A stretch of DNA of 42,547 nucleotides, taken from the IMG/VR virus record IMGVR_UViG_3300045999_007964, positions 1-42,547 of that record; one strand, 5' to 3'. Below are positions 21,773 through 29,084 of the stretch, one piece after another. This stretch comes from a virus. Each line of letters starts with the position of its first letter. The first letter of the stretch is position 1. Below the pieces are notes generated by a model. It worked only from the letters and a program-made list of their open reading frames with translations. It did no database searches and was not told the DNA's origin. Made by a program: the position numbers and the translations under genes.

Positions 21773-22047
21773 GTGCTGATATGCTCGGGCAACTTGGAGT
21801 TGCCCTCCAACAATTGAATTGGGATCGTGATGATGAACTTTCAGTTGAGATTGGTGGGGTAGCAGTCACAGGAACTGCTACCAGTCCAAATGCAAATCCA
21901 AAATGGGCAAAACCATTTGGAACTGTATCTTATCAAAACGATGCTTTTATTGTAATTAAAAACAAGTCAAGGAACCCAGTTGTTCCTTCACAACCAAATC
22001 CTGAACTTAAACAACAACACCCTTATAATGGAACACTCTCTAATTGA
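21769..22047 (+). CDS. Hypothetical 92-residue protein
   Basis: GTG start at 21769 makes a GTGA overlap with the ferredoxin stop; an earlier in-frame start would reach into ferredoxin. Soluble, beta-rich ([31 protein letters not shown]) with a Gln/Pro-rich tail. Function unknown; operon position suggests a role with ferredoxin or light stress. Confidence 0.65.
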   Translation: MSADMLGQLGVALQQLNWDRDDELSVEIGGVAVTGTATSPNANPKWAKPFGTVSYQNDAFIVIKNKSRNPVVPSQPNPELKQQHPYNGTLSN

Positions 22048-22213
22048 AATTCTGACTTATTATGTAATTGTTGCTGCTCTGTTTATTGGAGCACCCGCAG
22101 TATTTTTTACAATTGTTTTTATGCCTGCACTTATGAATACAAAGGGAGCAGTTGTTGGTTATAAAACTCACCGCGATTATGGTGAAACTTCTATCTATTC
22201 TAAAGTAAAATAA
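22028..22213 (+). CDS. Single-pass membrane protein, 61 residues
   Basis: ATG 22028 lies within the end of the previous gene. Hydrophobic segment TYYVIVAALFIGAPAVFFTI followed by a charged tail (GYKTHRDYGETSIYSKVK). Followed 12 bases later by a second Hli gene. Family not recognised. Confidence 0.6.
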   Translation: MEHSLIEILTYYVIVAALFIGAPAVFFTIVFMPALMNTKGAVVGYKTHRDYGETSIYSKVK

Positions 22214-22225
22214 AGGAGAAAAGAA

Positions 22226-22345
22226 ATGAACAAAATTTTTACTGAACGTGCAGAACGCATTAATGGTTGGGCTGCAATGATTGGATTCGTGGCTGCTGCA
22301 GGATCTTATCTCATTACTGGACAAATTATTCCTGGTGTATTTTGA
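22226..22345 (+). CDS. hli: Second, minimal Hli protein
   Basis: 39 residues, close to the smallest possible Hli. ERINGWAAMIGFVAAAGSYL keeps the ExxNGxxAMxGF core, then TGQIIPGVF. Good Shine-Dalgarno (AAAGGAGAAAAG). TGATG junction with the peroxiredoxin. The Arg that normally follows NG is Trp here, which may alter the helix pairing. Confidence 0.88.
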   Translation: MNKIFTERAERINGWAAMIGFVAAAGSYLITGQIIPGVF

Positions 22346-22884
22346 TGGAGACTAACATGCGTAAAGAACAATATCAAATTCCTCAAGTTGAATTTGTATT
22401 CCGTGAGAATGGTGAATTTGTAACTCGTACTTCTTTAGATCTCTTTGATGGAAAGCGTGTGGTCATTTTTAGTCTGCCTGGTGCTTTCACTCCTACTTGC
22501 AGTGCCTATCAGCTTCCTGGATTCGAAGAGAAATACGACGACTTTATTGGTAGTGGCATCGATGATATTTACTGCATCTCTGTTAATGATGGGTTTGTAA
22601 TGAATGCTTGGCAGCAGGATCAGAACATTCAAAATGTAAAACTCATTCCAGACGGAAATGCATATTTCACACGTTCTATGGGAATGCTTGTCACTAAGTC
22701 CAACCTTGGTTTCGGCAGTCGCTCTTGGCGTTATGCTGCAGTCGTGGATAACGGAATCATCGAAAAACTATTCGTTGAGGCGGGTCAGCGGGATAATGCA
22801 GACACCGACCCTTACGAGGCGACTACTCCAGAAGTGGTTCTTGATTACGTGAAATCTACAGTACGAGAAACTGTTACTGCTTGA
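22345..22884 (+). CDS. Peroxiredoxin, Prx5-like
   Basis: 179 residues (a start at 22357 would shorten it by four). FSLPGAFTPTCSAYQLPGFE (43-62) holds peroxidatic Cys52 in PGAFTPTC, the Prx5/PMP20 signature; GSRSWRYAAVVDNGIIEKLF supplies the conserved Arg and the end of the thioredoxin fold. Reduces hydrogen peroxide and organic peroxides. With Hli and ferredoxin in one operon it points to oxidative and light-stress control. Followed by a strong terminator. Confidence 0.92.
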   Translation: METNMRKEQYQIPQVEFVFRENGEFVTRTSLDLFDGKRVVIFSLPGAFTPTCSAYQLPGFEEKYDDFIGSGIDDIYCISVNDGFVMNAWQQDQNIQNVKLIPDGNAYFTRSMGMLVTKSNLGFGSRSWRYAAVVDNGIIEKLFVEAGQRDNADTDPYEATTPEVVLDYVKSTVRETVTA

Positions 22885-22894
22885 AAATAATAAA

Positions 22895-22918
22895 GGCACC
22901 CAAAAGGGTGCTTTTTTT
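22895..22918 (+). terminator. Terminator after peroxiredoxin
   Basis: GCACCC-AAAA-GGGTGC (22896-22911) followed by seven T; the final T is the first base of the late promoter TATAAATA. Confidence 0.88.
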
Positions 22919-22925
22919 ATAAATA
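22918..22925 (+). promoter_or_regulatory. Late promoter TATAAATA for the lysis cassette
   Basis: Exact octamer fused to the terminator T-tract, 25 bases before the ATG at 22951. Confidence 0.78.
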
Positions 22926-22950
22926 TCTTCAGTGTTTATAGAGATAATCA

Positions 22951-23622
22951 ATGACCCTAGATCTTCATAACTTTTTTAAGTTTTATGATGATAGCAATTC
23001 AAATCATGTTGCAGCGGTCCAGTGGTTAGAAGATAATTTACCTGCTCAATTTTTAGATGATTCTGAAACCGATTGGATTGGAATTTTTAGAACTAAGCCC
23101 CCTACACCAGCAGTTCTTGCAGTTCCATATTTCAATCAAGTAGATAACTACAGAGATGCGCATAGAACTTGCAACTCTTCATCGTGCGCTATGTGCCTTG
23201 CTTTCCTCAAGCCAGGAAGCATTAAGGGTGATGACGAATACGTTAAGAAGGTATTTGCGATTGGTGACACGACTGACCATGCGGTACAGACGAAAGTTCT
23301 GGCAGGTTATGGAGTTAAGTCACACTTTAGTTACAATCTTTCTTTTGCTGATATTGATAAGAGTCTTGATGCTGGAAAACCTGTTGTTATTGGTATCCTG
23401 CATCGCGGTTCTCTATCTGCACCTACTGGTGGGCACATGTGTGTTGTAATTGGTAAGACTCCTGATGGCAAAGGATATTATGTAAATGATCCATATGGTT
23501 CACTGAACGATAACTATACTGGTCCTGTAACTAACGGTAAGAAAACAATTTATACCAAAGCAGTTCTTAAGCACCGTTGGTGTCCAGGAGGCAACGATGG
23601 ATGGGGCAGAATCTTCGATTAA
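22951..23622 (+). CDS. C39-like cysteine peptidase with shared N-terminal module
   Basis: 223 residues. Residues 4-34 (LHNFFKFYDDSNSNHVAAVQ, WLEDNLPAQF) form a module also present in the lysozyme at 23721. The rest fits the C39-like papain fold: RTCNSSSCAM with probable catalytic Cys74, GGHMCVVIG with the His near 162, and VNDPYGSL with the Asp near 178. Such domains cleave peptides, possibly peptidoglycan cross-links. No signal peptide. Expressed late and adjacent to lysozyme, so a lysis or virion-associated role is likely. Confidence 0.8.
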   Translation: MTLDLHNFFKFYDDSNSNHVAAVQWLEDNLPAQFLDDSETDWIGIFRTKPPTPAVLAVPYFNQVDNYRDAHRTCNSSSCAMCLAFLKPGSIKGDDEYVKKVFAIGDTTDHAVQTKVLAGYGVKSHFSYNLSFADIDKSLDAGKPVVIGILHRGSLSAPTGGHMCVVIGKTPDGKGYYVNDPYGSLNDNYTGPVTNGKKTIYTKAVLKHRWCPGGNDGWGRIFD

Positions 23623-23635
23623 TTTTAAAAGGAAG

Positions 23636-23743
23636 ATGCTTAAAGTGATTAAAGATCTTACAAATAATGGAAAGCACGTAGAAGCAAACGAACTTTATCA
23701 ACGGTATTTCGGAGACAACAATGGCAAGAATCGATCTACATAA
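23636..23743 (+). CDS. 35-residue hypothetical protein
   Basis: AAGGAAG stands directly upstream of ATG 23636. MLKVIKDLTNNGKHVEANEL is helical and YQRYFGDNNGKN follows; the last 23 bases overlap the start of the lysozyme gene. May serve mainly for translational coupling. Confidence 0.5.
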   Translation: MLKVIKDLTNNGKHVEANELYQRYFGDNNGKNRST

Positions 23744-24395
23744 CTTCTTCAAGTTTTATGACGAGAAGAACCCTAACCACGTTAAGGCAGTGCAATGGTT
23801 AGAAGATAATCTACCTGTCAAATATCTGGAGGATAATATTGATTGGGCAGAAATTTACCGAGGAAAAAAGTCTAATGCTGCACCAGCACCTGCTGCTGCA
23901 GCTTCTGCCGCTCCTGTAGCAGGTGGTGATGATGTTCCTCAGATGGGCATCAAACTCATCAAGGAATTTGAAGGATGTCATCTAAAGGCATATCCAGATC
24001 CTCTTACTGGTGGACTTCCAATCACCATTGGTTGGGGTTCTACTCGTAAGAAGGATGGTTCGCCATTCAAACTTGGCGATACTTTAACTCAAGCAGAGGC
24101 GGATGCACTTCTCATTGAACAATGTAAAAATGAGTTTCTTCCTGCACTGCGTAAAATCCCACATTGGAATGAAATGTCAGATGGAAAAAGAGGCGCTCTG
24201 CTCAGCTTTGCTTATAATCTTGGTGCCGGTTTTTACGGTGGTGATAACTTTAATACTATTACTAAACGCCTGAAGAACAGAGAGTGGGATTTAGTTCCCG
24301 ATGCGCTTTATCTCTATAGAAATCCTGGTTCCAATGTAGAAGCAGGATTAGCACGTAGAAGAAAAGCAGAAGGTGAAGCTTGGAAAAAAGGTTAA
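23721..24395 (+). CDS. GH24 (T4-type) lysozyme/endolysin with shared N-terminal module
   Basis: 224 residues. Residues 5-32 (DLHNFFKFYDEKNPNHVKAV, QWLEDNLP) match the module of the C39-like peptidase; an Ala/Pro linker (AAPAPAAAASAAPVA, 53-67) joins it to a GH24 domain. IKEFEGCHLKAYPDP and ITIGWGS provide catalytic Glu84, Asp93 and Thr102. FAYNLGAGFY and RRRKAEGEAW complete the fold. It cleaves the MurNAc-GlcNAc bond of peptidoglycan. No signal peptide, so it needs a holin, or acts as part of the virion. Confidence 0.92.
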   Translation: MARIDLHNFFKFYDEKNPNHVKAVQWLEDNLPVKYLEDNIDWAEIYRGKKSNAAPAPAAAASAAPVAGGDDVPQMGIKLIKEFEGCHLKAYPDPLTGGLPITIGWGSTRKKDGSPFKLGDTLTQAEADALLIEQCKNEFLPALRKIPHWNEMSDGKRGALLSFAYNLGAGFYGGDNFNTITKRLKNREWDLVPDALYLYRNPGSNVEAGLARRRKAEGEAWKKG

Positions 24396-24413
24396 CCTCA
24401 AACTAAGGAACAA

Positions 24414-24767
24414 ATGGAAACACCAAACAAAAAGGAAAAGTGTATGAGTACTTTTATTCGTATTGCCATTTTGGGTTGGTCTGCCGCACTTCTTACTGCT
24501 AGCTATGCTGGGGCTCTCGCTAAGATGGACCCAACTTTTATTGCAACTGTGTTCACTGCATCTGCTGCCACATTTGGTATTAATACAATGAAGAAGGGTG
24601 GTGATGATGATGAAAAAAAAGATGAACCACGTAGAGAAGAAGTAGTTGCTACTGCACCACCAGAACCTCCAGCACCTGAACCAACAACTTTGGAAGAAAG
24701 AGTTGAAGCTCTTGAAGAAAAAGTTGAGGAAGGTGAGGGATTTGTAAAACCACGCACAGGAACCTAA
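24414..24767 (+). CDS. Candidate holin (two membrane spans, charged tail)
   Basis: 117 residues (a second start at 24444 with AAAAGGAAAAG gives 107). Two hydrophobic segments, IRIAILGWSAALLTASYAGA and PTFIATVFTASAATFGI, then a charged coiled-coil tail (TLEERVEALEEKVEEGEG). Two start codons about ten residues apart just before the first span recall dual-start holins. Directly after lysozyme. The holin call is by context and topology only. Confidence 0.6.
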   Translation: METPNKKEKCMSTFIRIAILGWSAALLTASYAGALAKMDPTFIATVFTASAATFGINTMKKGGDDDEKKDEPRREEVVATAPPEPPAPEPTTLEERVEALEEKVEEGEGFVKPRTGT

Positions 24768-24883
24768 TGTCAAAATCAGCAAACAAAGGTAAAAAGGGTA
24801 GCGCAGGATCTGCCAACAATAAAAAGCAGAATTCTGGCAATGCTAATGCCAAGAAGGCAAAAAATGGCGGTAAGAAAAAGTGA
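24767..24883 (+). CDS. Very basic 38-residue protein
   Basis: ATG overlaps the upstream TAA by one base. Composition is almost only Lys, Asn, Gly, Ser and Ala (SKSANKGKKGSAGSANNKKQ), net charge about +14. It could bind nucleic acid or neutralise packaged DNA, or be a low-complexity peptide of unknown role. Confidence 0.5.
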   Translation: MSKSANKGKKGSAGSANNKKQNSGNANAKKAKNGGKKK

Positions 24884-25059
24884 TTGATTTTATCGCCTTT
24901 ATGATTGTTGGTTATTCTGAGATTAGTCCTGGCAGTTGTCAGTTGGAATACCTTCGTTATAATGAAGTTCACTCGCTTGTAATCCCGTGCCAAGAGAATG
25001 GAACACTCCAAAAAGGGAGTGTTGGAATGCTCCCATCCACAAAATACTTCAAGCAATAG
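24880..25059 (+). CDS. 59-residue hypothetical protein with hydrophobic N-terminus
   Basis: GTG at 24880 gives a GTGA overlap with the previous stop; an ATG at 24901 is the alternative. IDFIAFMIVGYSEISPGSCQ then LEYLRYNEVHSLVIPC, ending STKYFKQ. Possibly membrane-attached. Two hairpins (AACACTCC/GGGAGTGTT near 25002-25022 and CACCCGTC/GACGGGTG near 25067-25092) lie in or just after it. Confidence 0.5.
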   Translation: MIDFIAFMIVGYSEISPGSCQLEYLRYNEVHSLVIPCQENGTLQKGSVGMLPSTKYFKQ

Positions 25060-25187
25060 ATAATCACACCCGTCTTTATATGGAGACGGGTGATTTTTGG
25101 CATGAAGAACAGGCCCAGATCTTGAGAAAGTATGTAAAAGATTTGAAAGTCTGGATTCACAAAGAAGAGGGTTGGTGGAACGAATGA
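24987..25187 (+). CDS. Hypothetical 66-residue protein
   Basis: The conserved-looking part is ILQAIDNHTRLYMETGDFWH and EEQAQILRKYVKDLKVWIH, a charged helical pair. The first available start (24987) overlaps the previous gene by 73 bases; no better ATG, GTG or TTG exists upstream of ILQAIDNH, so the start is uncertain (an ATG at 25081 would lose the first helix). TGA overlaps the next ATG. Confidence 0.55.
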   Translation: MPREWNTPKRECWNAPIHKILQAIDNHTRLYMETGDFWHEEQAQILRKYVKDLKVWIHKEEGWWNE

Positions 25188-25930
25188 AAAAGTTGCTCAC
25201 CTCAATTGGTTTATTGCTGACGTTAGCACTTCCTACTAGTGCTTCTTCATTATTACCAAAACAACCAACAGTAAGACCTTATAGTGCAGAGGCAATGGGT
25301 TGTATGATTCTCTTAGAGTGTACTGAAGGAATAGAGAAACTATCAGTAGATTCTGAACTACTAAAGGATCCAGACTTTGATCCATTCAGAGAAGAATTAA
25401 AAAGAATTATTACTGCTCTTGATGGTGTAAATGTTCCTGTTTATGTTGCCCCAGAAAGATACTTTACTCCAAGAACAGTGGGGTTATATAAACCAAACTA
25501 CAATCGTTTCTTTGTGAACGAACAACTTCTCAAAGATCCAAGAGAGTTTCTTGGAACGATGAGACATGAAGGATGGCATGTTGTACAAGATTGTATGGGT
25601 GGTGGATTACAAACATCCTTTATGGCTCAAGTCCACCAGGACTCAGAAATTCCTGCTTGGGTGATGAAGCAGACTCGTTTGACTTATGAATCAATGATGC
25701 AGAGTCGTGCTATTCCTTGGGAGGCAGATGCTAACTGGGCAGAAGAGCAATCAAATCAGACTGCAGAAAAGTTAGAAATGTGTGCTAAAGGACCATTGTG
25801 GGAACAGATTAGACCAACTCCTATGACAATGGATTGGTTGATTGGGTGTGGATGGATGAAACCACAGGAAGGTAAGTATCCTTATTACCCAAATAAAAAA
25901 GTAGAGTATTGTACTGAAGGTAAGTACTAA
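25184..25930 (+). CDS. Secreted protein with HExxH zinc-peptidase motif
   Basis: 248 residues from ATG 25184. Signal peptide KKLLTSIGLLLTLALPTSAS with cleavage near residue 20. MRHEGWHVVQD (about 128-138) is an HExxH zincin motif, preceded by VGLYKPNYNRFFVNEQLLKD. Several Cys suggest disulphides in the periplasm. It could cut envelope proteins late in infection. Alternatively the motif may be structural; catalytic activity is not proven by sequence. Confidence 0.65.
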   Translation: MKKLLTSIGLLLTLALPTSASSLLPKQPTVRPYSAEAMGCMILLECTEGIEKLSVDSELLKDPDFDPFREELKRIITALDGVNVPVYVAPERYFTPRTVGLYKPNYNRFFVNEQLLKDPREFLGTMRHEGWHVVQDCMGGGLQTSFMAQVHQDSEIPAWVMKQTRLTYESMMQSRAIPWEADANWAEEQSNQTAEKLEMCAKGPLWEQIRPTPMTMDWLIGCGWMKPQEGKYPYYPNKKVEYCTEGKY

Positions 25931-26079
25931 TGGATTTTCCCTGGGGAGTTGTTACAATATTAGGATGCGGTCTTATCTTTACTGCATATGTAATTTACTA
26001 CATATTAAAATTAGCACACGAGGAAATGAAAGATGAAAAATTTAGCACTCATCCTATCAACAACAAGTCTTCTCATTAG
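25930..26079 (+). CDS. 49-residue membrane protein
   Basis: ATG at 25930 overlaps the preceding TAA (taATG). Hydrophobic span VVTILGCGLIFTAYVIYYIL and polar tail (HEEMKDEKFSTHPINNKSSH). The tail overlaps the next gene by 47 bases in another frame. Function unknown. Confidence 0.55.
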   Translation: MDFPWGVVTILGCGLIFTAYVIYYILKLAHEEMKDEKFSTHPINNKSSH

Positions 26080-26245
26080 TGGAGCACTTTGCTATGGTGC
26101 TTATGTAACTTATAAAAAAGCAGAGGCAATTTTGAACAACCCAGAACAGTTTGTTGGTAAGGTTGTAGAGAATCAAGTCAATAAAGCATTTGAAAAATTA
26201 CCTATTCCAAAACTAAATAATGAGAAGTTTAAGCTGCCATTCTAA
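26033..26245 (+). CDS. Membrane or secreted 70-residue protein
   Basis: Shine-Dalgarno GAGGAAATGAAAG upstream. N-terminal hydrophobic segment LALILSTTSLLISGALCYGA, then a charged part (NPEQFVGKVVENQVNKAFEK). Single-span or lipoprotein-like layout. One-base overlap with the nuclease. Confidence 0.62.
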   Translation: MKNLALILSTTSLLISGALCYGAYVTYKKAEAILNNPEQFVGKVVENQVNKAFEKLPIPKLNNEKFKLPF

Positions 26246-26694
26246 TGGATAAGGATCCGTACATTTATAGAATCAAGTCAGTTCTTAAGGTTGTAGATGG
26301 CGATACTATTGATGCTGCTATTGACCTTGGGTTTGATATCTCCCTTACTAAGCGAATTCGTCTTGCTGGTGTCGATACCCCAGAGAGCAGAACAACTGAT
26401 GCAAATGAAAAGAAACTTGGTCTTGAGGTTAAAGAGTGGCTCAAGAAAAAGTTAGAAGGGCAGGAAGATATTATTGTTAAAACAGAACTCCCAGATTCTA
26501 CCGAAAAGTACGGAAGAATTCTGGGACATTTGTTTATTGGAGATAAGGAAGTATCCGCAGTCAATAAAAAGAAATCAGTCAATCAACAAATGATTGATGA
26601 GGGATTTGCTTGGACTTACTCGGGAGGCACCAAAGTTAAAAACTTTGAAGAATTAAAAGAAATTAGACGACAAAGAGGAACTCTGGTAGAATAA
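26245..26694 (+). CDS. Staphylococcal-nuclease-like (thermonuclease) protein
   Basis: 149 residues. SVLKVVDGDTIDAAIDLGF opens the OB-fold with the Ca-binding Asp, KRIRLAGVDTPES supplies Arg and Asp, and EKYGRILGHLF the second Arg; MIDEGFAWTYSGG fits the later helix. SNase-type enzymes cut DNA and RNA to 3'-phosphates. No signal peptide, so cytoplasmic host DNA or RNA would be the substrate. Phage copies occur widely. Confidence 0.87.
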   Translation: MDKDPYIYRIKSVLKVVDGDTIDAAIDLGFDISLTKRIRLAGVDTPESRTTDANEKKLGLEVKEWLKKKLEGQEDIIVKTELPDSTEKYGRILGHLFIGDKEVSAVNKKKSVNQQMIDEGFAWTYSGGTKVKNFEELKEIRRQRGTLVE

Positions 26695-26726
26695 ATAGTA
26701 TCACCTGTAAGTCGCATTATAGGTGG

Positions 26727-26751
26727 AAAGGGTGCTTCGGCACCTTTTCTT
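26727..26751 (+). terminator. Terminator with TTCG loop
   Basis: GGTGC-TTCG-GCACC with A/T extension, then TTTTCTT. Followed after one base by TATAAATA. Confidence 0.82.
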
Positions 26752-26752
26752 G

Positions 26753-26760
26753 TATAAATA
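26753..26760 (+). promoter_or_regulatory. Late promoter TATAAATA
   Basis: Exact octamer 22 bases before the HNH gene. Confidence 0.75.
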
Positions 26761-26782
26761 GTATTGCGACTTACAGAGTAGA

Positions 26783-27238
26783 ATGAAACACATTCACCAT
26801 ATTGTGCCTAAACATATGGGAGGCACAGACGACCCCAGCAATCTTATAGAGTTAAGTGTTGAAGAACACGCAGAGGCACATAAAAAACTCTATGAAGAAT
26901 ATGGTAATGAATATGATAGGATTGCTTATGAAGCACTATCTGGAATTATAAAAAAAGAAGAGGTAATACAACAAGTATTAAGTGAAGCAGGAAAAAGAGG
27001 TGGTGCTCCAAAAGGTAGAGTTCCTTGGAATAAAGGAAAGAAAGGAGTTCAAAAAAATCCTCATCTTGCTGAACTGAATAGGAGTAGGAGGGGGCATCCC
27101 ATTAGTGAAGAAGCAAAGGCAAAAGTTAGTGCTGCTAATACTGGTAGAAAAAGACCAGATTTAGCAGAAAGAAATAAGAAAAGAAAAGGTATGAATATTC
27201 TAAGAGACGAAAGTGGTAGGTTTGCTTCTAATAAATAA
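26783..27238 (+). CDS. HNH endonuclease with NUMOD3 DNA-binding repeats
   Basis: 151 residues. KHIHHIVPKHMGGTDDPSNL and IELSVEEHAEAH form the HNH catalytic core at the very N-terminus. The C-terminal half carries NUMOD3-type motifs (GRVPWNKGKKG, HPISEEAKAKVSAANTGRK), which contact DNA in homing endonucleases. Free-standing, under a late promoter, and directly followed by a modular phage protein, exactly like the HNH gene at 31809. Confidence 0.9.
   Translation: MKHIHHIVPKHMGGTDDPSNLIELSVEEHAEAHKKLYEEYGNEYDRIAYEALSGIIKKEEVIQQVLSEAGKRGGAPKGRVPWNKGKKGVQKNPHLAELNRSRRGHPISEEAKAKVSAANTGRKRPDLAERNKKRKGMNILRDESGRFASNK
27230..27237 (+). promoter_or_regulatory. Possible late promoter AATAAATA for the modular protein
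   Basis: AATAAATA overlaps the HNH stop, 20 bases before the ATG at 27258. The following sequence ACTAAAAAGTATT is repeated upstream of 32260, where CTAAATA stands 20 bases before the ATG. Confidence 0.5.
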
Positions 27239-27257
27239 CTAAAAAGTATTGTTAAAA

Positions 27258-27992
27258 ATGGACGCACAAGAACTTCGCAATCTTCAAGAAGCATATATGG
27301 AAGTTTATCAGAATCTTGATGAGGAAGGTAAAACTTCCCAAAGATTAGCAGATCTTGCTAATAAAAGAATTGGAGATTTGCCCCCAACACATCATATTCA
27401 TCATCGTAGAGGAACAACTTCTTTAAGAACTTTGTCGAATTTGTGGAATAATGCATCAAGAAGAGCAAAAGGTACATACCCCCAGCAATCAGGTCTTAGA
27501 AGGGGTGCTGGTGGGGCAGGAGTTCCAGATAGAGCAGGAGATTCTGTAACATCTCTACGAGGTACTCGTAGAGGTGCAGCACGCGCACTGCTTGACAAAG
27601 AGACAAAAGGTAGAAATACACCATTAACTCCAAGTGAACGTCCAATACCTATTAGAAGTAGATCAACTCCTCCCACAAGTGGACCAACCAGCAGAACAAA
27701 TACTCCATTAACTCCAAAAACTAGAGACGAAAGAGCAGCAGCAGCAGGATTCAAAGGTCAAGGATCTCTTCCAAAAGGTAAAAAACTCTATAGACAAACT
27801 GCTCGTGGTGTTACAACTGGAGATGATCCAATGAAAGTATTGCAGTCCGCAGCACAGCAGAAAGAACATTATGACCTCTACGACATCATCCTCTCACACC
27901 TTCTTGATGAAGGATATGCTGAAACACCAGAAGCAGCAGAAGCAATTATGGTTAATATGAGTGAGGAGTGGAGAAACTCTATTCTTGGTTGA
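27258..27992 (+). CDS. Modular phage protein 1 (MDAQEL N-module, IILSHLLDEGYAET C-module)
   Basis: 244 residues. Residues 1-17 MDAQELRNLQEAYMEVY and the C-terminal part DLYDIILSHLLDEGYAET plus AEAIMVNMSEEWR are nearly identical to modules in the protein at 32260. Between them lies a basic, low-complexity Arg/Thr/Pro/Gly region (RGTRRGAARALLDKE, PLTPSERPIPIRSRSTPPTS). LQE in the N-module fits the LxE site of T4 prohead protease gp21, so the N-module might be a capsid-targeting peptide; that is inference. Basic middle would suit DNA binding inside the capsid. The start is the ATG at 27258 since homology begins there. Confidence 0.75.
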   Translation: MDAQELRNLQEAYMEVYQNLDEEGKTSQRLADLANKRIGDLPPTHHIHHRRGTTSLRTLSNLWNNASRRAKGTYPQQSGLRRGAGGAGVPDRAGDSVTSLRGTRRGAARALLDKETKGRNTPLTPSERPIPIRSRSTPPTSGPTSRTNTPLTPKTRDERAAAAGFKGQGSLPKGKKLYRQTARGVTTGDDPMKVLQSAAQQKEHYDLYDIILSHLLDEGYAETPEAAEAIMVNMSEEWRNSILG

Positions 27993-27995
27993 TTT

Positions 27996-28214
27996 ATGAT
28001 ATATTTTAATATTGTTAGATTGTTTATTATCATCTGGGCAGCATTTATGATTTCTGCTTTGGAGTCTGTTGCCATTCGCACAGAAGGACAAGTAGAACTA
28101 GAAAGCACAAGTAGAGATGCATATGCAAAAGTACTTGTGCTTGCTGTAGGTTCTTTTCTTGGTGATGCTGCTTTTAAATTGAAAAATAAATCAAAAAGAC
28201 AAGCGAGCAGATAA
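27996..28214 (+). CDS. Membrane protein, 72 residues
   Basis: Two hydrophobic stretches (IVRLFIIIWAAFMISALES and KVLVLAVGSFLGDAAFKL) and a basic end (KNKSKRQASR). Its last 24 bases overlap tail-to-tail with the inverted operon. Function unknown. Confidence 0.55.
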   Translation: MIYFNIVRLFIIIWAAFMISALESVAIRTEGQVELESTSRDAYAKVLVLAVGSFLGDAAFKLKNKSKRQASR

Positions 28215-29084
28215 TTTTTTAGCAATTTTCTTAGGTGGGGCATAGAGGGACTTAAATCTTTCTTGCCCTTCTTTTGTGAATTTATCTTTTACTGGTTCAT
28301 CAATAATTACTTTATTTTCAATTTCATATAGAGTATTCTTTTCAATCTCATCACGAATATACTGCTCTACATTATCTGTTTGCGCAACGAGTCTTGTCCC
28401 TTCAGAGGAATATTCAAAAATATCAATATGTCCACCTTCAGACATTACATAATGAAGGACTGGTTTTACTTGTTTGATTTTAATTTTAAACTTATTCTTT
28501 GTTGCTTCTTTAATCAAAGGTTCAGCAGCATTTTTAAGTACATTCAATACTGCTGTTGATGCCATTGTCGCAGCAGTTGTAACTACTGCGACAGCACCAG
28601 CCGTAGCAACAAGAGAAGGATCAGGTAAATTAATATCGACTCCATAAACAGTAAAAGTTGGTTGTTGTTTACCTACTGGAACTTCTGCAACTTGAGATGG
28701 TTCAGATATTGGAGTTTGTATAGGAGGGGTTTGGACAACTTGAGGCAGTTGGGAAGGGGGAGTAGCATCAGGTAATCCTCTTGTTTTTTCCTGCTGTTCC
28801 GCCGCTGCTTGTTTTTGACGTTCTGCATTTACTGCAGCATCAAACTCTGCTTGAGTTGGAACATTAATGATTGGATACTTAATTGCAGTATTTGGAACAT
28901 CAACAACAGGAACTTCTAATCCACGAACAAGAGGTGCTTCTACTCCGCGAACATTTGGTCTATCTATAGTTGAAATTACAGATGGACCAGATATTCTGTT
29001 TACGTTTGAATTTGGTACATTAATCGGATTATTTCCGATTATGGGTCTTAGATTTGGGTTATCAATTAGTTGTATTGGTTCCAT
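28191..29084 (-). CDS. Pro-rich membrane-spanning protein of the inverted operon
   Basis: 297 residues from the Met at 29084. N-terminal half is Pro/Asn/Val-rich (PNLRPIIGNNPINVPNSN; several V-R-G-V/L-E repeats), then a Gln/Ala coil (AERQKQAAAEQQEKTRG), a Pro linker, one membrane span (VATAGAVAVVTTAATMASTA) and a soluble C-terminal domain (VLHYVMSEGGHIDIFEYSSE). Last gene of the minus-strand unit. Suggests a long spacer across the periplasm or a fibre-like protein. Family unknown. Confidence 0.65.
   Translation of the reverse strand: MEPIQLIDNPNLRPIIGNNPINVPNSNVNRISGPSVISTIDRPNVRGVEAPLVRGLEVPVVDVPNTAIKYPIINVPTQAEFDAAVNAERQKQAAAEQQEKTRGLPDATPPSQLPQVVQTPPIQTPISEPSQVAEVPVGKQQPTFTVYGVDINLPDPSLVATAGAVAVVTTAATMASTAVLNVLKNAAEPLIKEATKNKFKIKIKQVKPVLHYVMSEGGHIDIFEYSSEGTRLVAQTDNVEQYIRDEIEKNTLYEIENKVIIDEPVKDKFTKEGQERFKSLYAPPKKIAKKLSARLSF

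Larger units (their letters stand above)
26705..26776. repeat. 12-bp inverted repeat flanking terminator and late promoter
   Basis: CTGTAAGTCGCA (26705-26716) is the exact reverse complement of TGCGACTTACAG (26765-26776). Between them lie the terminator and TATAAATA. Each arm follows an ATAAATAGTAT sequence, so the flanks are also partly directly repeated. Confidence 0.7.

Noticed and set aside
24503-25200. Long minus-strand frames over the candidate holin and basic peptide
   Set aside because: They are Leu/Pro/Phe- or Ser-rich reverse readings of Lys/Glu-rich coding DNA and lack ribosome sites.
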